64,000 bases of DNA from Microbacterium testaceum (GCF_003075375.1 NZ_QDFT01000012.1:18536-82535), one strand, 5' to 3'; positions 17,354 to 26,022 are shown, counted from the stretch's first letter. Made by a program: numbers and translations. Notes: generated by a model from the letters alone, not told the origin.

Positions 17354-18293
17354 GGCGAAGCGGTCGAGCGGATTCACCCTCCAGCAGCTGCAGTACTTCA
17401 TCGAGGTCGCCGCCGAGGGGTCCATCTCGGCGGCCGCCGACCTGCTGTACGTCGCACAGCCGACGATGTCCGCGGCGATGAAGGACCTCGAGGCGCGCGT
17501 GGGCCGCGACCTTCTCACGCGGTCCGCGCGCGGCGTGACCCTGACCAACGACGGCGTGGAGTTCCTCGGCTACGCCCGCCAGGTCGTCGAGCAGGCCGAC
17601 CTGCTCGAACAGCGCTATCTCGGGCGCCCGCCCTCGCGGCGCCTGCTCGGCGTCTCGGCACAGCACTACTCGTTCGTCGTCGACGCCTTCGTGCGCATGG
17701 TGAGGGCGACGGATGCCGCGGAGTACGAGTTCTCGCTGCGCGAGACCCGGACGTTCGACATCATCGAGGACGTCCGCACCCTCCGCAGCGAGCTCGGCAT
17801 CCTGTTCCGCAACGACTTCAACCGCAACGTGCTCGACAAGCTGCTGCGGGACTCGGGGCTGGCGTTCCATCCGCTGTTCGTCGCGGAGCCGCACATCTTC
17901 GTCTCGCGCCGGAACCCCCTGGCATCCCGCCGCCGGGCCACGCTCGACGACCTCGTCGACCTGCCCCGACTGACCTTCGACCAGGGCGCGAACAACTCCT
18001 TCTACTTCGCCGAGGAGATCCTCTCGACCCTGTCGAGCCGTCAGGAGATCCGCGTGTCCGATCGCGCGACGATCTTCAACCTGATGATCGGCCTGGACGG
18101 CTACACGATCTCGACCGGCATCATCAGCGACGACCTCGATCCCGAGATCGTCGCGGTGCCGCTCGACGTCGACGAGCGGATCGAGATCGGCTGGATCGGA
18201 CGGACCGCCATCCCTCTCACCGAGCAGGCGCAGCGCTATCTGGCGGAGGTGCGCGAGGTGGTCGCGGAATTCGGGGTCGCGTTGCTCGGCTGA
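17352..18293 (+). CDS. LysR-family regulator divergent from mesXD
   Basis: 313 residues. The N-terminal winged helix-turn-helix is typical (LQQLQYFIEVAAEGSISAAA, then LYVAQPTMSAAMKDLEARVG), followed by a periplasmic-binding-protein-like effector domain (about residues 95-300). It lies head-to-head with mesX, 119 bp apart, the usual geometry for a LysR regulator and its target, so control of methionine synthesis is inferred. The start codon lies inside a CTAT/ATAG inverted repeat. Confidence 0.92.
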   Translation: MAKRSSGFTLQQLQYFIEVAAEGSISAAADLLYVAQPTMSAAMKDLEARVGRDLLTRSARGVTLTNDGVEFLGYARQVVEQADLLEQRYLGRPPSRRLLGVSAQHYSFVVDAFVRMVRATDAAEYEFSLRETRTFDIIEDVRTLRSELGILFRNDFNRNVLDKLLRDSGLAFHPLFVAEPHIFVSRRNPLASRRRATLDDLVDLPRLTFDQGANNSFYFAEEILSTLSSRQEIRVSDRATIFNLMIGLDGYTISTGIISDDLDPEIVAVPLDVDERIEIGWIGRTAIPLTEQAQRYLAEVREVVAEFGVALLG

Positions 18294-18332
18294 GTCTGCG
18301 CGATCCGGACAGCCGCGGTGTCAGGATGGGGC

Positions 18333-19526
18333 ATGGCATTCGGGATGACCCGCGACGTGTTGCGCCCCACGGACTCCTCGCGCGCGGATCGCGTGACGTA
18401 CGTCGAGCTGTTCTTCGATCTGGTCTTCGTCCTCGCGTTGACCCAGTTGTCCGCCTACCTGTACGAGAACCAGACTCCGCTCGGCGCTTTCGAGGGCCTC
18501 ATCATGGTGTGCGCCCTGTGGTGGGCGTGGGTGTCGACCACGTGGGTGACCAACTGGCTCGACCCCGTGACGCTCCCCGTCCGCGGGGCGGTCATCGTCC
18601 TCGCTCTCGTCGCGCTGGTGATGAGCGTCTCGATCGCCGAGGCGTTCGGTGATCGCGCGTGGGCGTTCGCGGTGGCCTACGTGGTGCTTCAGGTGGGGCG
18701 GACGGGCTTCATCGTGTGGGCGACGGTTCGTCACGACCGAGGAGTCGCGCGGGATTTCACGCTCGTGCTCGCGTGGACCATCGCCGGCGGCGCCCTGTGG
18801 ATCGTCGGCGCGGTGCTGCCGCACGAGTGGCAGCTGCCCCTGTGGGCTGCGGCGCTCGCTCTCGAGTTGCTCGGCACGATGCTCGGGTATCCGATCCCGG
18901 GCCGGGGGAGGGTACAGGTCAGCTCGTGGGACCTGTCGGGTCCTCACATCGCCGAACGGACGGCGCTGTTCGTGCTCATCGCCCTCGGAGAGGGTCTGCT
19001 GGTCACCGGTTTCGCCTTCGTCGCCAAGGAGTCGTCGGCATCGTCGGTCGCGTCGCTGGTGACGGCCTTCGTCGCCGCGGCGGCCGCGTGGTGGATCTAC
19101 TTCGATCACGGCGAGCGCGTCGGCTCCGAGGCGATCGAGGCGTCGAACGAACCCGGCCGTCTGGCCCGCGCCGCGTACACCTGGGTGCACCTGCCGATCG
19201 TCGCCGGGATCGTGCTGATGAGCGTGGGCGACAAAGAGATGCTCTCGCATCCCGATCAGCGGAGTCTCGCCGCGACGATCGTCGTCGTCGGCGCGCCCAT
19301 CCTGTTCCTCGGCGGCACGGCGCTCTTCCGTCGCACGCTCGAGAACAGGTGGTCGCGGGCGCAGCTCCTCGGGCTGGTCGCCTTCGTGGGGCTCGCCGGC
19401 CTGGCGGTCGTCCTGCCGTTCTTCGACGCGCTCAGGCTGTCGATCGCGGCGGCGATCCTGCTCGTCGGTGTGGCCGCGGGTGAAACCGTCGAGCGGGTGC
19501 GTCGCGGGCGTCGCGCCGGCGGCTGA
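18333..19526 (+). CDS. LtrA-like (low temperature requirement A) membrane protein
   Basis: 397 residues with roughly ten to twelve hydrophobic helices. The N-terminal signature VTYVELFFDLVFVLALTQLS (residues 19-38) is diagnostic for the LtrA family, and GPHIAERTALFVLIALGE repeats the family's second motif. Biochemical function unknown; the name comes from a Listeria cold-growth phenotype. GTG 18318 is an upstream alternative; ATG 18333 keeps a normal short N-terminus. Confidence 0.9.
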   Translation: MAFGMTRDVLRPTDSSRADRVTYVELFFDLVFVLALTQLSAYLYENQTPLGAFEGLIMVCALWWAWVSTTWVTNWLDPVTLPVRGAVIVLALVALVMSVSIAEAFGDRAWAFAVAYVVLQVGRTGFIVWATVRHDRGVARDFTLVLAWTIAGGALWIVGAVLPHEWQLPLWAAALALELLGTMLGYPIPGRGRVQVSSWDLSGPHIAERTALFVLIALGEGLLVTGFAFVAKESSASSVASLVTAFVAAAAAWWIYFDHGERVGSEAIEASNEPGRLARAAYTWVHLPIVAGIVLMSVGDKEMLSHPDQRSLAATIVVVGAPILFLGGTALFRRTLENRWSRAQLLGLVAFVGLAGLAVVLPFFDALRLSIAAAILLVGVAAGETVERVRRGRRAGG

Positions 19527-19563
19527 CCGCACACCCTCGCCAACCGGGGGAGGGGGGGGAGTT

Positions 19564-19598
19564 GCCGGTCGCGCGGGTCCTCTGCGACCGGCTTTCTT
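19564..19598 (+). terminator. Rho-independent terminator after the LtrA-like gene
   Basis: A 9-bp perfect stem (19564-19572 with 19584-19592), 11-nt loop, followed by TTTCTT. Confidence 0.8.
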
Positions 19599-19662
19599 CC
19601 GCCGTGGGGTCCGACGAGAGCTCGGGGGATCGCACGCTTCGACGCGGATGACGACGGGGGCG

Positions 19663-19709
19663 AAAAAGGGGCAGGGCCCGCCTCCGGAGGATTCCGGGGA
19701 CGGGCCCTG
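19663..19709 (-). terminator. Terminator of the GT2/LAXTG operon
   Basis: A 9-bp stem (19672-19680 with 19701-19709) reads on the minus strand into a TTTTT run (19663-19667). It lies 17 bp past the microprotein stop, supporting that gene as the last of its operon. Confidence 0.8.
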
Positions 19710-19725
19710 ACGATCGGGTCGAGGT

Positions 19726-19887
19726 TCAGCTCTCGCGCGTGCGACGCGGAACGATCCGCATCACAGCCGTTCCTGCGGCGATCAGAGCGAATGCTGCGAG
19801 GGCGAGCCACAGAGAATTCGTGCCCGTCATCGCGAGCATTCCGGCTCCCGCTCCCGCGCCCGTCGACGATGCGATGTTGTTGTACAT
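19726..19887 (-). CDS. 53-residue LAXTG sorting-signal microprotein
   Basis: Unannotated-size gene of 53 codons. AAAGGAGA lies 5 bp before the ATG, one of the best ribosome sites in the window. Residues 18-22 are LAMTG, an exact LAXTG motif of the type used by class E sortases. They are followed by a hydrophobic helix (about 26-43) and a basic tail (RIVPRRTRES), which is a complete C-terminal cell-wall sorting signal. The N-terminus is only 17 residues (SSTGAGAGAG) with no signal peptide. It lies 11 bp downstream of the GT2 synthase gene and before a terminator. The role is unknown: a wall-attached peptide, or a membrane subunit of the synthase. Confidence 0.75.
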   Translation of the reverse strand: MYNNIASSTGAGAGAGMLAMTGTNSLWLALAAFALIAAGTAVMRIVPRRTRES

Positions 19888-19898
19888 TCTTTCTCCTT

Positions 19899-21194
19899 TC
19901 ACCAGTCACGCCGACGATTTGTCAGCGCATCCAGGTATGCCTTGGTGTGGACGAGTTGCAGAAACAGATCGATGACGAGCTCGTACATCAGCCCCGCGAG
20001 CACCATGTGTCGCCAGCCGCGGTCCCGCACGGTCACGATCCGTTCCACGATGAAAATCACCGTGACGGCCATCCAGAACGGTTGGACGGACAGGTTGTTC
20101 GTCGCGATGGCGTAGACGATCGTGGCCAGGTAGATGTAGGTGATCAGGCACCCGATCATGGTGAGGATCTGCCGACCCCAGTAGGGGCGTGTGATGCGGG
20201 TGAACCCGTACTGCACGCAGTTCTCGACGGCGCCGCGCTTCCAGCGCAGACGCTGACGCCACAGCTCGCCCCACGTCGGCATGATCTCGGTCACGAGGGT
20301 GCAGCCGGCCGGGCTGAGCACGTCGTAGCCGAGATGCCGGATGGCGAAGGTGAGCTCGTTGTCCTCGGTGAGGACGGACGTGTCGTAGATACCGCCGCGG
20401 CCGTCCCCAGCGGGCAGCTCGCCGGCGAGGCGGGCCTGCGAGATACGTCGCAGCAGGCCGACCTGCAGGACCGCGGCGGTGCCGGTCACCACGAGGCACT
20501 TACCGCCGAGGCGCCGGACGTCGCGGGCGTATCGAGCGTACTCATTGCGCTGCAGGTGCCCGACGAAGCCGCCACCCTCGCTGCCGCGGAACACGCCGCC
20601 GACGGCGCCGATGCTGCCCTTCAGGTTCTTGCGCGCGATCTGAAGGAAATCGGGGTCCAGAGCCGAATCGGCATCCTGCACCAGGACCAGATCGTCTTCG
20701 CGCAGCTGAGGGAGGATCTCCGCCAGGAACTGATTGAGCGCTCCGGCCTTCTTGTGGGTGTTGTCGGTCGTCTCGAAGACCTCGGCACCGTTCGCACGGG
20801 CGATCTCGACGGTGCGGTCGGTGCAGTTGTCGGCGATGACGACGATGTGATCGGGCGGGCAGGTCTGGTTCCGCAATCCCTGGATCGCGGCGGCGATGCC
20901 CGCCTCTTCGTTGTGCGCGGGAAGGGCAGCGATGAGGCCGCTGATGCGGGGGGTCGTGCGGTGGCGGCGGGCGGCCCGCGAATCGGTGCTCTGCTCCTGC
21001 ACCGCCGACGACACGGGCGGGACGTCGGGAGCTGCGGCGACACGGGTGCCACTCGTCGACACCGGCGTGGGGGCAGTGCCGGCGCGACGGCCGGCGCGGG
21101 CGCTGCGCGCCGACCGACCGGCGGGAAGAGCCTCCCAGGATGAACGTCGTGCGGGTGCGGTGGCACTGTCACGACGATGCGTGGTGGCGGCCAT
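19899..21194 (-). CDS. Processive family 2 glycosyltransferase (polysaccharide synthase)
   Basis: 431 residues. A basic, Ala/Arg/Ser-rich N-terminal stretch of about 80 residues precedes a GT-A domain with AALPAHNEEAGI (nucleotide binding), DADSALD (DxD), TEDNEL (catalytic base) and QRLRWKRG (QxxRW), the signature of processive inverting synthases such as hyaluronan, chitin or cellulose synthase. At least three membrane helices follow (about 325-400). It should polymerise an activated sugar and move the chain across the membrane; sugar identity unknown. In operon with the LAXTG microprotein and divergent from a GH16 hydrolase, suggesting a surface polysaccharide made and trimmed by this locus. 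Confidence 0.9.
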   Translation of the reverse strand: MAATTHRRDSATAPARRSSWEALPAGRSARSARAGRRAGTAPTPVSTSGTRVAAAPDVPPVSSAVQEQSTDSRAARRHRTTPRISGLIAALPAHNEEAGIAAAIQGLRNQTCPPDHIVVIADNCTDRTVEIARANGAEVFETTDNTHKKAGALNQFLAEILPQLREDDLVLVQDADSALDPDFLQIARKNLKGSIGAVGGVFRGSEGGGFVGHLQRNEYARYARDVRRLGGKCLVVTGTAAVLQVGLLRRISQARLAGELPAGDGRGGIYDTSVLTEDNELTFAIRHLGYDVLSPAGCTLVTEIMPTWGELWRQRLRWKRGAVENCVQYGFTRITRPYWGRQILTMIGCLITYIYLATIVYAIATNNLSVQPFWMAVTVIFIVERIVTVRDRGWRHMVLAGLMYELVIDLFLQLVHTKAYLDALTNRRRDW

Positions 21195-21540
21195 GTCCGC
21201 CTCCTCTCCCCGTGGCGCCCGGGCGGGTACGCCGATCGACGGGCTTCCGACCGTGTCGGTAGCGGCCCCCGCCGCAGCCCCGGATGAATGCTCGGACCGC
21301 CTCCCGGTCCTGCTGGGAAAAAATGTAAGTAGCCCGCCGCCGGTAAATACCGAAGTCGGCGCGAAGAACTACTCAGAAAAACCTCAAGCGCTCAACCCCC
21401 TCATTCTTGAGGCGCCCTTGCGCATTCCTTGGGGCTTTTATCAGTTCATCTTCACGACACATTGAGGCTGATGTGGCAGTGCTTTTGAGCTATAGCGTGT
21501 CTCCACCAGACGGCACTCAGCCCGAGAGACAGGACTCGCT
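21195..21540. promoter_or_regulatory. 346-bp control region between GT2 and GH16 genes
   Basis: The region drops in GC from about 21320 on, unlike its surroundings. It holds a 7-bp inverted repeat CCTCAAG/CTTGAGG (21382-21388 and 21406-21412), a minus-strand TACATT that could be the GT2 -10 (21322-21327), and TATAGC at 21491-21496 as a possible GH16 -10. No open frame or RNA gene is evident. The AT-rich character and the repeat suggest regulated, divergent promoters. Confidence 0.5.
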
Positions 21541-23001
21541 ATGCCCCTCCCGTTCTCCCGCACGCTGCGATCTTTCGCGGCTGCACTTTCCCTCGTCCTC
21601 GTCGGGGGCGTCATCTCTCTTCCGCAGGTGGCGACCGCCGCCGAGGGGACGGGGGATGCCACCCCGGCGGCCGCCATCGCGGCCGCCCCGGCGGATGCCG
21701 CCGGCTGGACGACTCTGTTCCGCGACGAGTTCGACGGCCCCGCCGGATCGCCGATCGGTGCGCAGTGGGAGCACGAGGTGGGAACGTGGGGCACGGGTGC
21801 GGTGGACCGCACAACCGACTCCACGGCGAACGTCTTCCTCGACGGTTCCGGGGCTCTGAACATCCGCGCCCTCCGCGATGCGTCCGGCGCGTGGACCTCC
21901 GGTCGGGTCATCACGGCAGACAAGTCGTTCTCCGCGCCCGCGGGGGGACGTCTGCTCATGACGGCCTCGGTCCGCCTGCCCGCCATCGCCGACCCGACCG
22001 GGTACTGGGGGGCGTTCTGGGCGCTCGGCCGGGATGCCAACGGCATGATCGATTGGCCCCGGACCGGCGAGGTGGACATGCTCGAGGCGGTCAACGGCAC
22101 CCCCCAGGTCATTCAGACGCTGCACTGCGATCTCGCTGACGGGGGTGCGTGCAACGAGCCGTACGGGATCACGAGCGGTCTGCAGGACTGCCCGGCGTGC
22201 CTGAACGACTTCCACACCTACTCCGCGCTGATCGACCGCACCACCCCGGGCGCGGAGCGGATGGAGTTCTTCGTCGACGGCGTGACGACCCATGTCGTCG
22301 CAGAGGCGCAGATCGGTGAGGACGCGTGGAACGCCGCCATGCCGAACGACTTCTTCCTCATCCTCAACCTCGCGATCGGCGGAGGCTTGCCCAACGGCGT
22401 CTGCGGCTGCGACAGCGCCGCCGCCCCCAAGACGTCGGGTGGGACGATGTCCGTCGCGAACGTCGCGGTCTATCAGTCCGGTGCCCCCGTCGTTCCGGTC
22501 CCCACGATCGCGGGCACGGCCGCGGTCGGGACGACCCTGGTGGCGGACTCCGGGCGGGCGGAACAGGTCACCTATCAGTGGCGCGCCGACGGCACCGTCG
22601 TCTCGGGAGCGACCAGTGCTTCCCTCACCGTTCCAAGCGGCCTCGTGGGCAAGCGCATCACCGTGACCACCGCGTCGCTGAGCGGCAAGAACGTCACGAC
22701 GTCCCTGCCCACCGACCCCGTCGTCGCGGGCACTCTGGGTGCCGTCACCCCGACCATCAGCGGCACCGCGAAGCTGGGTTCGACTCTGACCGCGACGCCG
22801 GGATCGTGGACGCCGAGCCCGGTGAACCTGACGTACCGATGGAAAGCCGACGGGGTCGACATCGCCGGCGCCACGTCGAAGACGCTGAAGGTCTCGACGA
22901 CGCAGGTCGGCAAGCGCATCACGGTGACGGTCACCGGGACCAAGACCGGTTACGCGACCGCCCAGCGGACATCGGCGCCGACCGCGACCGTCGTGCGCTG
23001 A
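21541..23001 (+). CDS. Secreted GH16 endo-glycanase with two C-terminal beta-sandwich modules
   Basis: 486 residues. A Sec signal peptide (about 1-34, ending AATAAEG-like after PQVATA) is followed by a GH16 catalytic domain at about residues 55-315, with nucleophile and acid/base Glu177 and Glu182 around Asp179 in GEVDMLEAV. Family members cleave beta-1,3- or mixed glucans and other galactans. Four or more Cys (CNEP, CPAC, CGCD) could form disulfides. Two tandem modules of about 75 residues (YQWRADG and YRWKADG in each) follow, probably for carbohydrate or wall binding. Divergent from the GT2 synthase, so it may trim or release its product. Confidence 0.92.
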   Translation: MPLPFSRTLRSFAAALSLVLVGGVISLPQVATAAEGTGDATPAAAIAAAPADAAGWTTLFRDEFDGPAGSPIGAQWEHEVGTWGTGAVDRTTDSTANVFLDGSGALNIRALRDASGAWTSGRVITADKSFSAPAGGRLLMTASVRLPAIADPTGYWGAFWALGRDANGMIDWPRTGEVDMLEAVNGTPQVIQTLHCDLADGGACNEPYGITSGLQDCPACLNDFHTYSALIDRTTPGAERMEFFVDGVTTHVVAEAQIGEDAWNAAMPNDFFLILNLAIGGGLPNGVCGCDSAAAPKTSGGTMSVANVAVYQSGAPVVPVPTIAGTAAVGTTLVADSGRAEQVTYQWRADGTVVSGATSASLTVPSGLVGKRITVTTASLSGKNVTTSLPTDPVVAGTLGAVTPTISGTAKLGSTLTATPGSWTPSPVNLTYRWKADGVDIAGATSKTLKVSTTQVGKRITVTVTGTKTGYATAQRTSAPTATVVR

Positions 23002-23015
23002 TCGGCTAGACGACG

Positions 23016-23056
23016 GCCGCGCCGTGCGGGGCTTTCTGCCCGCCGCACGGCGCGGC
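23016..23056 (+). terminator. Strong hairpin after the GH16 gene
   Basis: A 14-bp perfect stem (23016-23029 with 23043-23056) encloses a 13-nt loop; there is no T-tract after it, so termination efficiency is uncertain. Confidence 0.5.
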
Positions 23057-23254
23057 GCGTCCGCGCGTCGGCAGGACTGTCGCGCGGTCCATCCGAGGGC
23101 GTGGCGGTGACACCTCACCATCGCACGGGTCCGAGATCCGACCTGCGGTGAAGAGCTGGTCCTCGTCGTGCTCGCTCTGAACGGGGCGACGATGACGGGG
23201 TGGCGGCGCGCGAACGTTCCTCGCGTTCTGCGCGACAGCGACGCAGCGAATACG

Positions 23255-23330
23255 TGGTGGGCCCCGTGGGGCTCGAACCCACGACCCGCGGATTAAAAGT
23301 CCGATGCTCTACCGACTGAGCTAGAGGCCC
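23255..23330 (-). tRNA. tRNA-Lys (anticodon TTT)
   Basis: The minus strand folds as a cloverleaf: acceptor GGGCCTC/GGGGCCC (one wobble), D-arm GCTC/GAGC, anticodon loop CTTTTAA (TTT at 23295-23297), T-arm with GTTCGAG. CCA is encoded (23255-23257). The top pair of the anticodon stem is mismatched (T-C). Confidence 0.95.
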
Positions 23331-23501
23331 TCGGCATCCACCTTACCGGCCCCGGCGGGGCGGTCATGCCCATCCGGCGCGGATGCCTCGAAGGCGTGAT
23401 GCTCGACGAGCGCGCGGGCAGGCCGATGGCATCGGACCTGAAAGAGACCGCGCCGTCCGGGGACGCGCATCGAGCGAAGCGCACCCCGGGCGCACGAAGA
23501 A

Positions 23502-23540
23502 GCGAGCGCCGGACCCCCTCGCCTGGGGTCCGACGCTCGC
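23502..23540 (-). terminator. Terminator downstream of the fasciclin gene
   Basis: A stem of about 16 bp with one mismatch (23502-23517 with 23525-23540) reads on the minus strand into TTCTTC. A separate 17-bp perfect inverted repeat, CGGTCGAT-C-ATCGACCG, lies at 23550-23566. Confidence 0.7.
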
Positions 23541-23599
23541 CGTCAGGGTCGGTCGATCATCGACCGATCGAGGACGCGATCACTCGCGCCATCGAGGAA

Positions 23600-24271
23600 T
23601 TACATCGGGGGCATCAGCACCGAGTCGATGAGGTACACGGTCGCGTTGGCGGTCTGAACGCCACCGCAGATCACGTTGCTGGTCTCGTTGACGGTGATCG
23701 AGTCACCCGAGCCGGCGACGGTGACGTCCTGGCCCTCGACGGTGGTGTGCGTGCCGTCGATCTCGTCGGGCGCGATCTGGCCGGGGACCACGTGGTACGT
23801 GAGGATCTTGGTGAGCAGGTCGCTGTCGGTCTTCAGCGTCTCGATGGTGGCCGAGTCGATCTTGGCGAAGGCCTCGTCGACGGGCGCGAAGACGGTGAAC
23901 TCGCTGCCGTTGAGCGTGTCGACCAGGTTCACGTTGGGGTTCAGCTGGCCGCTGACGGCCGCGGTGAGCGTGGTGAGCAGCGGGTTGTTCGACGCGGCGA
24001 CGGCGACCGGGTCAGCGGCCATACCGGCGACCGAACCAGCACCCGAGGGAACCTGCTCGGCGTAACCGGCGCAGCCGGGGCCGACGAGGTTGGCGGCGGG
24101 GTCCATCGACGCCGAAGCCGACATCGAGGGCGAGGCGGCCATCGAGGGGGCCGTGGTGGCCTCTTCGGCGGTGCCGCCCGAGGTGGTGCCACCCGAACAT
24201 GCGGTGAGAGCGAAGGCCGAGCCCAGAACGAGGGCGAGACCGGCGACGACAGGCTTCTTGTTGGTGAGCAT
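23600..24271 (-). CDS. Fasciclin-domain lipoprotein (MPT83/MPT70-like)
   Basis: 223 residues: signal peptide with lipobox (ALTACS), a Ser/Met/Ala-rich linker with repeated SM(A/S)AS units (about residues 40-57), then one FAS1 domain (about 80-223) with [23 protein letters not shown] and [10 protein letters not shown], the two conserved FAS1 boxes. Extracellular adhesion-type domain. GGAGGAAT precedes the ATG. It is divergent from sigK-rskA. In mycobacteria SigK controls the FAS1 lipoproteins MPT83/MPT70, so this pairing predicts SigK control here too. Longer open frames reaching 24886 are read-through of the divergent gene. Confidence 0.92.
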   Translation of the reverse strand: MLTNKKPVVAGLALVLGSAFALTACSGGTTSGGTAEEATTAPSMAASPSMSASASMDPAANLVGPGCAGYAEQVPSGAGSVAGMAADPVAVAASNNPLLTTLTAAVSGQLNPNVNLVDTLNGSEFTVFAPVDEAFAKIDSATIETLKTDSDLLTKILTYHVVPGQIAPDEIDGTHTTVEGQDVTVAGSGDSITVNETSNVICGGVQTANATVYLIDSVLMPPM

Positions 24272-24607
24272 GACATTCCTCCGAAATCGTTCGGATCGCG
24301 TCTGCGACCCGTCAGGGACACCCCGGTGCGAGGGGCGGTTCGCCGTGGAGCGGCTTACACAGGGTCTTCGGGACCCCCCGGGGATCGGATTGCGAAATGT
24401 TGCGCCCGGGGCCCCTGCGGCCACTTCCGTACGGTGGAAATCCCTGATCAGGCGGGTGTAAATATTCTCCGGAATATTTTCCACGAGCCGTTGTGGACGC
24501 CGTGGGACCGTGCGCTGTGGCCTGTCTGCAACGGTTTCGCCTAGCTCACGCGCGACGCGCGCGCACGCACACGGGGAGCGCGGACGGCGTAGGGAATGAT
24601 GGATGCC
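24272..24607. other. Intergenic control region between the fasciclin gene and sigK
   Basis: 336 bp without a plausible gene. It contains the AATATTC/GAATATT inverted repeat (24461-24478), the short palindromes CCGTACGG and CCTGATCAGG nearby, and TAGGGA (24590-24595) just before sigK. On the minus strand CCGAAC lies about 15 bp upstream of the fasciclin ATG and resembles the -10 described for mycobacterial SigK promoters; I could not find a convincing matching -35. Confidence 0.5.
24461..24478. promoter_or_regulatory. Inverted repeat AATATTC-N4-GAATATT
   Basis: A 7-bp perfect inverted repeat in an AT-rich island between divergent genes; a probable operator for an unknown regulator. Confidence 0.4.
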
Positions 24608-25198
24608 ATGGTGATCGACGGATTCGACCTCCCTGAGGACGGGGCAGAGAACATCGATCACGTCGGTGCGCTCCTGCAGCGCGTCGCCACGGGGGACCGT
24701 TCCGCATTCGCCGAGTTGTACGACACCCTGTCGGCCCGCGCCTTCGGCCTCATCCTCCGCGTGCTCGTCGACCGCTCGCAGAGCGAAGAAGTGCTGCAAG
24801 AGGTGTTCCTCGAGATCTGGCAATCCGCCGCGCGATTCACTCCGAATAGAGGGCAAGGAAGATCGTGGGTCCTCACGATCGCGCACCGACGAGCGGTGGA
24901 CCGCGTGCGGTCATCGCAGTCGAGCGTGGATCGGGATGTGCGTGCGGGCTTCCGGGATATGGACGTCGCTTACGACGACGTATCCGAAAAAGTCGAACTG
25001 AAGATGGAAGGGCGGCGCGTCGTCGATGCACTCGCGACGCTTCCCGACGCTCAGAAAGAAGCACTCACGCTGGCCTACTTCGGTGGGTACAGCCAAAGCG
25101 AGATCGCTTCCCTCGTCGGGGCGCCGCTCGGTACGGTCAAAACCAGGATGCGCGACGGTCTGTCGCGTCTGAGAGTGGAAATGGGGGTGGACAAGTGA
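24608..25198 (+). CDS. sigK: ECF sigma factor, SigK-like
   Basis: 196-residue group IV sigma factor. Region 2 is at about residues 20-90 ([41 protein letters not shown]) and region 4 at about 135-190 ([41 protein letters not shown]). Together with the overlapping RskA-type anti-sigma gene and the divergent FAS1 lipoprotein it matches the SigK module. Three ATGs are possible (24596, 24599 and 24608; 24599 is in frame). TAGGGA at 24590-24595 suggests a leaderless transcript, favouring 24608. The stop overlaps rskA by 4 bp (GTGA). Confidence 0.9.
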   Translation: MVIDGFDLPEDGAENIDHVGALLQRVATGDRSAFAELYDTLSARAFGLILRVLVDRSQSEEVLQEVFLEIWQSAARFTPNRGQGRSWVLTIAHRRAVDRVRSSQSSVDRDVRAGFRDMDVAYDDVSEKVELKMEGRRVVDALATLPDAQKEALTLAYFGGYSQSEIASLVGAPLGTVKTRMRDGLSRLRVEMGVDK

Positions 25199-25998
25199 AC
25201 GAGAGGGATTTCGCCGACCTCGCCGTTGGACACGCATTGCATGCGTTATCCGAGGCAGATGAACGCGCGTACCAGGAGGCTCTGGCGGGGAATCCCCACT
25301 GGGACTCCCACGTCCGGGACGCCGCTGACGCGGTCGCCGCGATCAGCGCCGCCGTCGAGCCCGTCGAGCCGCCCCCGTCGGTGCGCGCGTCGTTGTTCGC
25401 CCGCATCTCGGACCTGCCCCAGGAGCCCGCGGCATCCGTCCCCGCAGCAGCCGAGGGAGAGGACTTCGCCGCCGCCGGCCCCGCGCCCGTCGTCGCGAAG
25501 AGCGACGCCGTGCCCGCCGGCTCGGCACGCGCCCGCAGTTGGGGAGCGCGTCGCTGGTTCGCCCTGGCTGCCTCCTTCGCCGCCGTGCTCGTGCTCGGCT
25601 TCGGTGCCGTCACGGTCGGCCAGCTCTTCTCGCCGCCCGCCGCCGTGGTCGCCCTGCAAGAGATCGAGAAGGCCCCCGACGCGCAGTCCGCGTCGACGAC
25701 CCTGCCCGACGGCACGGTCGCGACCGCGCACTGGTCGCCGTCGACCGGTCGCAGCGTGCTCGTCACCGATGGCATGCCCGCGCTCGAATCCGACAAGACC
25801 TACGAGCTCTGGTTCGTCCGCGATCAGACCCCCATCGCCGCCGGAACCTTCACTCCGGATGCCGACGGCAACGCGACCGCGGTGCTCGACGGCGAGATGC
25901 ACGCGGGCGACGTGATCGCCGTGACCATCGAGCCGGCGGGCGGATCGCCCGATGGGACCCCGAGCACCGCTCCGGTGCTCGCCGTCGCCACCGCCTGA
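25195..25998 (+). CDS. rskA: Anti-sigma-K factor RskA
   Basis: 267 residues. The cytoplasmic N-terminal domain (about 1-110: DFADLAVGHALHALSEADE) binds the sigma factor and lacks the HxxxCxxC zinc motif. A single membrane helix spans about 122-143, and the extracytoplasmic RskA domain follows (about 155-267, with YELWFVRDQTPIAAGTFTPDADG). Regulated proteolysis of such proteins releases SigK. It is translationally coupled to sigK through a GTGA overlap. Confidence 0.93.
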   Translation: MNERDFADLAVGHALHALSEADERAYQEALAGNPHWDSHVRDAADAVAAISAAVEPVEPPPSVRASLFARISDLPQEPAASVPAAAEGEDFAAAGPAPVVAKSDAVPAGSARARSWGARRWFALAASFAAVLVLGFGAVTVGQLFSPPAAVVALQEIEKAPDAQSASTTLPDGTVATAHWSPSTGRSVLVTDGMPALESDKTYELWFVRDQTPIAAGTFTPDADGNATAVLDGEMHAGDVIAVTIEPAGGSPDGTPSTAPVLAVATA

Positions 25999-26022
25999 CG
26001 CCGCCGCCTGACGCCACCGTCC

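Noticed and set aside
21301..21480. Possible riboswitch (c-di-AMP or c-di-GMP type) upstream of the GH16 gene
   Set aside because: Length and AT content are suggestive, but none of the conserved core sequences of those classes could be found.
23600..24886. 428-codon frame extending the fasciclin gene through the control region and into sigK antisense
   Set aside because: The lipoprotein has a perfect signal peptide and ribosome site at 24271; the extension is non-coding.
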